Shown here one piece after another: positions 59,911 through 64,000 of a stretch of DNA of 64,000 nt. The notes under the pieces are model-generated. The model was not told the origin of the DNA. It did not search any database and was given only the letters and a program-made list of their open reading frames with translations. The first letter of the stretch is position 1; every line of letters begins with the position of its first letter. The translations under genes and the position numbers were made by a program. The DNA comes from Bdellovibrionales bacterium (lineage in GTDB: Bacteria > Bdellovibrionota > Bdellovibrionia > Bdellovibrionales > UBA1609): assembly GCA_020628165.1 (NCBI GenBank), contig JAHDFM010000016.1, positions 18,542 through 82,541 on the forward strand, given 5' to 3'.

Positions 59911-61422
59911 TTAAAAGGCTCCAGTCTTACTAATTTTGTAAATATCAAATGAGAAATTATTTAGGTGACGTTTTTTAGAGTACACTAACTCATGAGAGTG
60001 ATTTGTTTCACAGTTTTTTAGATCTAAAATTTTTTGACAGACATTGTCCATTTTAAAATCATACTTGAGCGTGAGTAAGTAGAAAAAATCTTTCTCGAAC
60101 ACTTTTTTTGAGTCGCAAATAAAATTTGTTTTATTTAAGTGATCATTCCTTGATTCAAAATTTTTGTGTGTATGTAAATACAAAATGTATTCGGCAAAGT
60201 GGCCTTCAGGGAAAAAGCAAATACGATCTTCTGATTTGAGCTCAAGTTGGTTGAAAAGCGCTTTGTGCATAGATATCAACGGTTCTCGAAGCATTTGATT
60301 TAAGTTAATGTTAATATTGTGTTGCTTTGTATAAGCTATGGAAAGTAAAACTGAGAGGCTTAATATAACCTTTTTAATAGATTGAATCCGAAAAATATTT
60401 TGAGATAAGTAAAAATAAAGTAGAGGGAGCACACCAAAGAAGTAGCGTGTGACAATTTCACGATAACTCAATAAATTGAGAGTAAAATAAATAACTACAA
60501 ATAAGAGTAAATATATTTTGAGAAACTTAGTAAGTTCGCTGTCATCTTTTTGTAGGGCTAATTTACCTACCAAGTAAAGAAGGAAAAATAAAGCAATTAG
60601 TGATCCTATGATATAAAGAGCAGACATTTCGGAAGACCCAAAAATGATTTCACCAGGTGGTAAATAAATGTCAAAATGCTGCAGAAACTTTTTTATATTA
60701 AATATAACCCCCTCATCATAAAAGCGTGTGCTTTTTTTTCTGTAAAACAAACGAAAATAAATGATCATTGGAGTTTTTAGGAGGAGATAGAGAAGTAGGG
60801 GAGAGTAATAGATATAATCGCGTCTTATCTTTAGGTCATTTTTCTTGTACAGAAGATATAAGCTGATAAGAATTGGTAATGCTGTCGAAAAATGAATTAA
60901 AACACACATTAAACAAACAATGGCATGTATAAATTTGTGCAAAAGAGATTTATTAAAATTAAAGTGAATCAAATATAACAAAGAAAGAGCAAACATCGCT
61001 GTTGCATATGGGGAGACGATCGTAAATAAATCAAATATTTGATAGTGGAACGCAAATAATAAACAGGTAGTTAGAGCAATGATTGGCTTACTTAACTTGA
61101 GGAATAAGACGTAGAAAATAAGAAGGCTAAAAATAAAGAAAAAAATACTTAGATACCGGAGTTGGAAAAACTGTTCACCAACAAAAGGCACAAAAAATTT
61201 AGTAAGATTGTGATAGCCAGGACCATGATCAAAATTATTTTTATGATCAGAAAACGGATTTAATGTGTCATAATAAGGGAGGTTAGTTTGATCGAGAAGC
61301 AAAGGCTCTTGAAAAGTCATTTCAAAGGTTTGACTATGCTGAATGCTGATATAGGATAAAATACAAAGAGCTATGATGAAGGCGAGATGTATTAAATTAT
61401 TTAAAGCATTAGAACTTTGCAT
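59911..61422 (-). CDS. Polytopic GT-C-like membrane protein 3
   Basis: The 503-residue protein is the first gene of the three-gene membrane operon. It has ALNNLIHLAFIIALCILSYI as its first helix, NNFDHGPGYHNLTKFF as the DxGP loop, many further helices, and SYREIVTRYFFGVLPLLYFY matching the paralogues' E-I-x-T-R-Y element. The C-terminal part has FICDSKKVF and DNVCQKILDLKNCET. It is head-to-head with the GT2 gene, with 15 bases between start codons. Function as a glycosyltransferase or flippase-type protein is inferred. Confidence 0.6.
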   Translation of the reverse strand: MQSSNALNNLIHLAFIIALCILSYISIQHSQTFEMTFQEPLLLDQTNLPYYDTLNPFSDHKNNFDHGPGYHNLTKFFVPFVGEQFFQLRYLSIFFFIFSLLIFYVLFLKLSKPIIALTTCLLFAFHYQIFDLFTIVSPYATAMFALSLLYLIHFNFNKSLLHKFIHAIVCLMCVLIHFSTALPILISLYLLYKKNDLKIRRDYIYYSPLLLYLLLKTPMIIYFRLFYRKKSTRFYDEGVIFNIKKFLQHFDIYLPPGEIIFGSSEMSALYIIGSLIALFFLLYLVGKLALQKDDSELTKFLKIYLLLFVVIYFTLNLLSYREIVTRYFFGVLPLLYFYLSQNIFRIQSIKKVILSLSVLLSIAYTKQHNININLNQMLREPLISMHKALFNQLELKSEDRICFFPEGHFAEYILYLHTHKNFESRNDHLNKTNFICDSKKVFEKDFFYLLTLKYDFKMDNVCQKILDLKNCETNHSHELVYSKKRHLNNFSFDIYKISKTGAF

Positions 61423-61437
61423 ATGGTTTTATGATTC

Positions 61438-62127
61438 ATGAGTAAAATTAATATTATAACTCCAGTCTACAATGAATTTGATACAATACAACCGTTTATT
61501 ACGAGTCTAAAAAACTATATAAATAGTCAAAATGCGGATGATTGCTTCCATATTATTGTGGTCGATGACGGGAGTGCTCCATCATTTAAGACACATCTTA
61601 AAGAACTCCAAGTTCAACATAATTTTCATCTGATTTCACTCCAGTTAAATCAGGGTCAGCAAATAGCTTTGATTAAGGGATTACAAGCTAGTAGAGCAGA
61701 CGCTTATATTACTATGGATTCTGATTTTCAAGACCCGATAGAATATATAGGTGCTTTAGTATATAAATGGAAACAGGGTTATGATGTTGTTAATATGGTG
61801 AGGGAATCACGTTCGCAGGATAGTTTTTTTAAAAAAGCATTTGCCAGAGTTTTTTATTATTTTTTTCATTTATTGAGTTTCGGCAATAATAAAATAGATA
61901 GTGGTGACTATAGGCTTATTGATCATTCCGTTGTTAAAAAGCTCCTAATTAAAAAAAGTCAGCGCCACTATTTAAGAGCAGAGTTGAATTGGCTCAGTAA
62001 TAACTCGTTTGATTTGAAATATGCAAGGCCAGCCAGAAAGTATGGTAGAAGTAAGTACACATTTTATAAAAGTCTTAAGTTGGCTTACTCTGCACTCTTA
62101 GTTCGTTTAGAGTATAAATTGAAGTGA
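61438..62127 (+). CDS. Family 2 glycosyltransferase (DPM1/GtrB-like, soluble)
   Basis: The 229-residue protein is a GT-A enzyme: ITPVYNEFDTIQPFITSLKN, HIIVVDDGSAPSF (first Asp pair), LNQGQQIALIKGLQASRADA, and ITMDSDFQDPIEYIGALV with the D-x-D and QDP motifs of polyprenyl-phosphate sugar synthases. Members of that group transfer a sugar to undecaprenyl or dolichyl phosphate. It lacks the C-terminal membrane helices of GtrB-type homologues, so it resembles the soluble DPM1 form. The divergent GT-C-like genes could use its lipid-linked product. Confidence 0.85.
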   Translation: MSKINIITPVYNEFDTIQPFITSLKNYINSQNADDCFHIIVVDDGSAPSFKTHLKELQVQHNFHLISLQLNQGQQIALIKGLQASRADAYITMDSDFQDPIEYIGALVYKWKQGYDVVNMVRESRSQDSFFKKAFARVFYYFFHLLSFGNNKIDSGDYRLIDHSVVKKLLIKKSQRHYLRAELNWLSNNSFDLKYARPARKYGRSKYTFYKSLKLAYSALLVRLEYKLK

Positions 62128-62136
62128 ATTTGTTTT

Positions 62137-63957
62137 TTATATTAAGTTCATTTTATGTGCTATGATGAGGTTCCATAAAATGGATTTGTTGTTTTGTTTT
62201 AGGCTAAGATGTTCTACCCATTTATTTTTATAACTTTTTAGATTTGAATTAAAAATGTGTTCATATGTATTAGAATTATTAATTAAATGTTCACTTATGG
62301 GGCTAGCAAATCCATGTTTGGCCTCTGTTAGTAAATGCTTCGGGTATTTTTTATTAATCTTAAATAGAATTTTTTTTCTTCGTTTGAATTGACTTGTCTT
62401 GTGTGATGCCGGGATGATGATGAGTTTATTGAAAACGTCTTTGTTCAAATAAGGGCTGCGGTTTTCTACAGAGTTGAGTTGAGAAGCTCTGTCACGAGTC
62501 ATAAGTATACCATTAGGCAGGTAAACGCGGAGAAGTTGGTAGCTCATACACTTTTCAACATTATTTCTAAGTGTTTTGGGAACATTTAAAAATGGTTCAA
62601 ATAGTTCTTCAGTGGTTACGTTTAAACCTAGGTTTCTATTGCTTTCTGATAGGTGAGTGTTACTCATCCAAAGAGGCAGCCATAAGTGAGGGTTTTGATT
62701 TTTGACTCTTGTAAAGCGAGATAGCTTCAACTTCATTGGCATATAGCTTGAGTTATTTTTAACCACGGGTTGGATTATTTGAGTCAGAGGCAATAAAAAT
62801 TTTCTACTGATTTTATTTTTTAATAAATTGAGTGCTGTAAAAAGATTATAACCATTTAAAATTTCATCGAGACCATCACCAGATAAATAAAATTTATGAT
62901 TTAATGAGATTTTCTGAGTAAGGAAATAGTTTGGAATAAGACTGGTGTCTCCTATTGGAATATCAATTTTGTTATAAATCTCGTTCAATGCAATCTTAAT
63001 GTCAATATCAGAAACGTTGATGTCATTTGTGTCTGTCTTTAAAAAATCACATGTTTTTAGAATAGTATTTTGCTCTGAGTAAGAAGGAGAATTAAATTTT
63101 ACAGAATAGTTGATCGATTTGAGAGTTTTTTGAGTTAAATGGCAAAGAGTGAAGGAGTCAATGCCACCAGAAAGAGCCAAGGGGTAAATTTTACTGCGTG
63201 ATGTTTTATGTATAGATTCTACCAAGATTCTTCGTAGTTCATTGATGTTATAGTTTGTATTTATGTTACTAAGTTGCTCTTCAGGGTTATAATAAGTTGA
63301 GGACTGCAAGTTAATTTCTGAAAACTTGCTTTCAATAATTTGTCCTGGAAGAACTGACTTAATCTCTTTGTATTGTGTGCGCGGGGCAGGGATATAGTCA
63401 AAGTGAAGAAATTGAGTAAGGCCAATGGGGTCAATTTCTACTTTATCATTTAACAAGACTTTAAGGGGAGTGACCTCAGAAGAAAAGTACAAGTGATCAT
63501 TTATATGAGTGCAATAGTACAGAGGCTTTTGCCCATGAGGATCTCTGCAGGCTATTATATGATCTTGATCTAAATCAATAAAAACAAAGCTCCACATACC
63601 GTCAAAAAGTTCTATTGCCTTACTTCCTAAGGTTTTCAGAGCATGAAATACGACGGATGTATCAGACTCTTCAGCAGCAACGCCATGTTTTTTTTCTAAA
63701 TAGTCTCTAATTTCTAGGTAGTTATATATTTGTCCATTGAAAAGGAGATAATTGCTTTGATTGTTATCTGTATAAGGTTGAGAGCTTTGATTCTTATCAA
63801 AAAAGCTAAGTAGTGAGTGACCCATAGATAAGTGCTTTCCTTGAAATGTTTGATTTTTAATCGAAAGCTGATCTGGACCTCGGTGCCTTAGGTGAGATAA
63901 AGCATGATCAAATTGATCTATTTTTTTAGAAGAAACTGAACTCAATAGCCCACACAT
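62137..63957 (-). CDS. asnB: Asparagine synthase (glutamine-hydrolysing) AsnB-like
   Basis: The 606-residue protein begins MCGLLSSVSSK, leaving Cys2 as the N-terminal nucleophile. HLRHRGPDQLSIKNQ belongs to the glutaminase domain, and the synthetase domain has the PP-loop YPLALSGGIDSFTLCHLTQK near residue 260. FYLSGDGLDEILNGYNLF is typical. The family adenylates aspartate and transfers ammonia to make asparagine; paralogues amidate or cyclise other acids in surface-sugar and natural-product clusters. Given the glycan-type surroundings it may be a specialised amidotransferase. It converges on the GT2 gene, 9 bases apart. Confidence 0.9.
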   Translation of the reverse strand: MCGLLSSVSSKKIDQFDHALSHLRHRGPDQLSIKNQTFQGKHLSMGHSLLSFFDKNQSSQPYTDNNQSNYLLFNGQIYNYLEIRDYLEKKHGVAAEESDTSVVFHALKTLGSKAIELFDGMWSFVFIDLDQDHIIACRDPHGQKPLYYCTHINDHLYFSSEVTPLKVLLNDKVEIDPIGLTQFLHFDYIPAPRTQYKEIKSVLPGQIIESKFSEINLQSSTYYNPEEQLSNINTNYNINELRRILVESIHKTSRSKIYPLALSGGIDSFTLCHLTQKTLKSINYSVKFNSPSYSEQNTILKTCDFLKTDTNDINVSDIDIKIALNEIYNKIDIPIGDTSLIPNYFLTQKISLNHKFYLSGDGLDEILNGYNLFTALNLLKNKISRKFLLPLTQIIQPVVKNNSSYMPMKLKLSRFTRVKNQNPHLWLPLWMSNTHLSESNRNLGLNVTTEELFEPFLNVPKTLRNNVEKCMSYQLLRVYLPNGILMTRDRASQLNSVENRSPYLNKDVFNKLIIIPASHKTSQFKRRKKILFKINKKYPKHLLTEAKHGFASPISEHLINNSNTYEHIFNSNLKSYKNKWVEHLSLKQNNKSILWNLIIAHKMNLI

Positions 63958-64000
63958 AGAATTATTATTACATTTTCTGAAAATTTATTACAAGCAGTTG

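Overview
The window looks like a chromosomal segment of a moderately AT-rich Gram-negative bacterium, most likely from the Bdellovibrionota (Bdellovibrio/Bacteriovorax-like). This is an inference from gene content: a type IV pilus retraction ATPase, outer-membrane machinery (BamD, a LolA-like carrier), many TPR proteins and lysine-rich basic tails. No rRNA or tRNA gene is visible, so the assignment rests on protein resemblance recalled from memory.

Region 1 (1-25 kb) is mostly conserved housekeeping DNA. It begins with the 5' part of pilT (minus strand). A plus-strand run follows: RNase G, a Gfa-type zinc protein, a VOC protein, then rplU-rpmA-obgE-nadD/rsfS-rlmH. nadD and rsfS are fused into one reading frame and L21 carries a long lysine-rich tail. 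Next are a lipoprotein metallopeptidase, a HigBA-type toxin-antitoxin locus whose toxin is frameshifted, comF, a long intergenic hairpin, a LolA-like gene and rimO. A 25-residue membrane mini-protein follows. Two minus-strand operons come after it: bamD-TPR-hpt, and TPR/SH3-cNMP-AI-2E transporter. A plus-strand arginine succinyltransferase (AST)-like catabolic operon and mltG complete the region.

Region 2 (25.5-56.9 kb) is the striking part. It is visibly more AT-rich and densely packed with enzymes, and resembles an undescribed biosynthetic or modification island. I count ten radical SAM proteins with eleven cores: two cobalamin-binding-type, one SPASM-like, one split core plus auxiliary domain, and six twitch-type proteins, one of which is a tandem double enzyme. 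They are interleaved with five small H-x-D...H...R cupin-type putative 2-oxoglutarate/Fe(II) oxygenases. The island also has a NodU/TobZ-type carbamoyltransferase, a QueC-like PP-loop ATPase, an isopropylmalate/homocitrate-synthase-like enzyme with a LeuC/LeuD-like dehydratase pair, and a HisC-like aminotransferase. A methyltransferase, an MmgE/PrpD protein, an ATP-grasp ligase, an alpha/beta hydrolase, a peroxiredoxin-fold protein lacking its peroxidatic cysteine, and unknowns complete it. The minus-strand block 40625 to 30749 reads as one ten-gene operon. A reasonable inference is that a 2-oxo acid is chain-extended, transaminated to an unusual amino acid, and then modified by radical methylation, hydroxylation, carbamoylation and ligation. 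The product cannot be read from sequence, and no obvious peptide precursor was found.

Region 3 (57-64 kb) looks like surface-glycan assembly: three tandem paralogous polytopic GT-C-like membrane proteins, a polyprenyl-phosphate-type GT2 glycosyltransferase and an asparagine synthase. The adjacency suggests that the product of region 2 could decorate a glycan or be exported at the surface, but this is not shown by the sequence.
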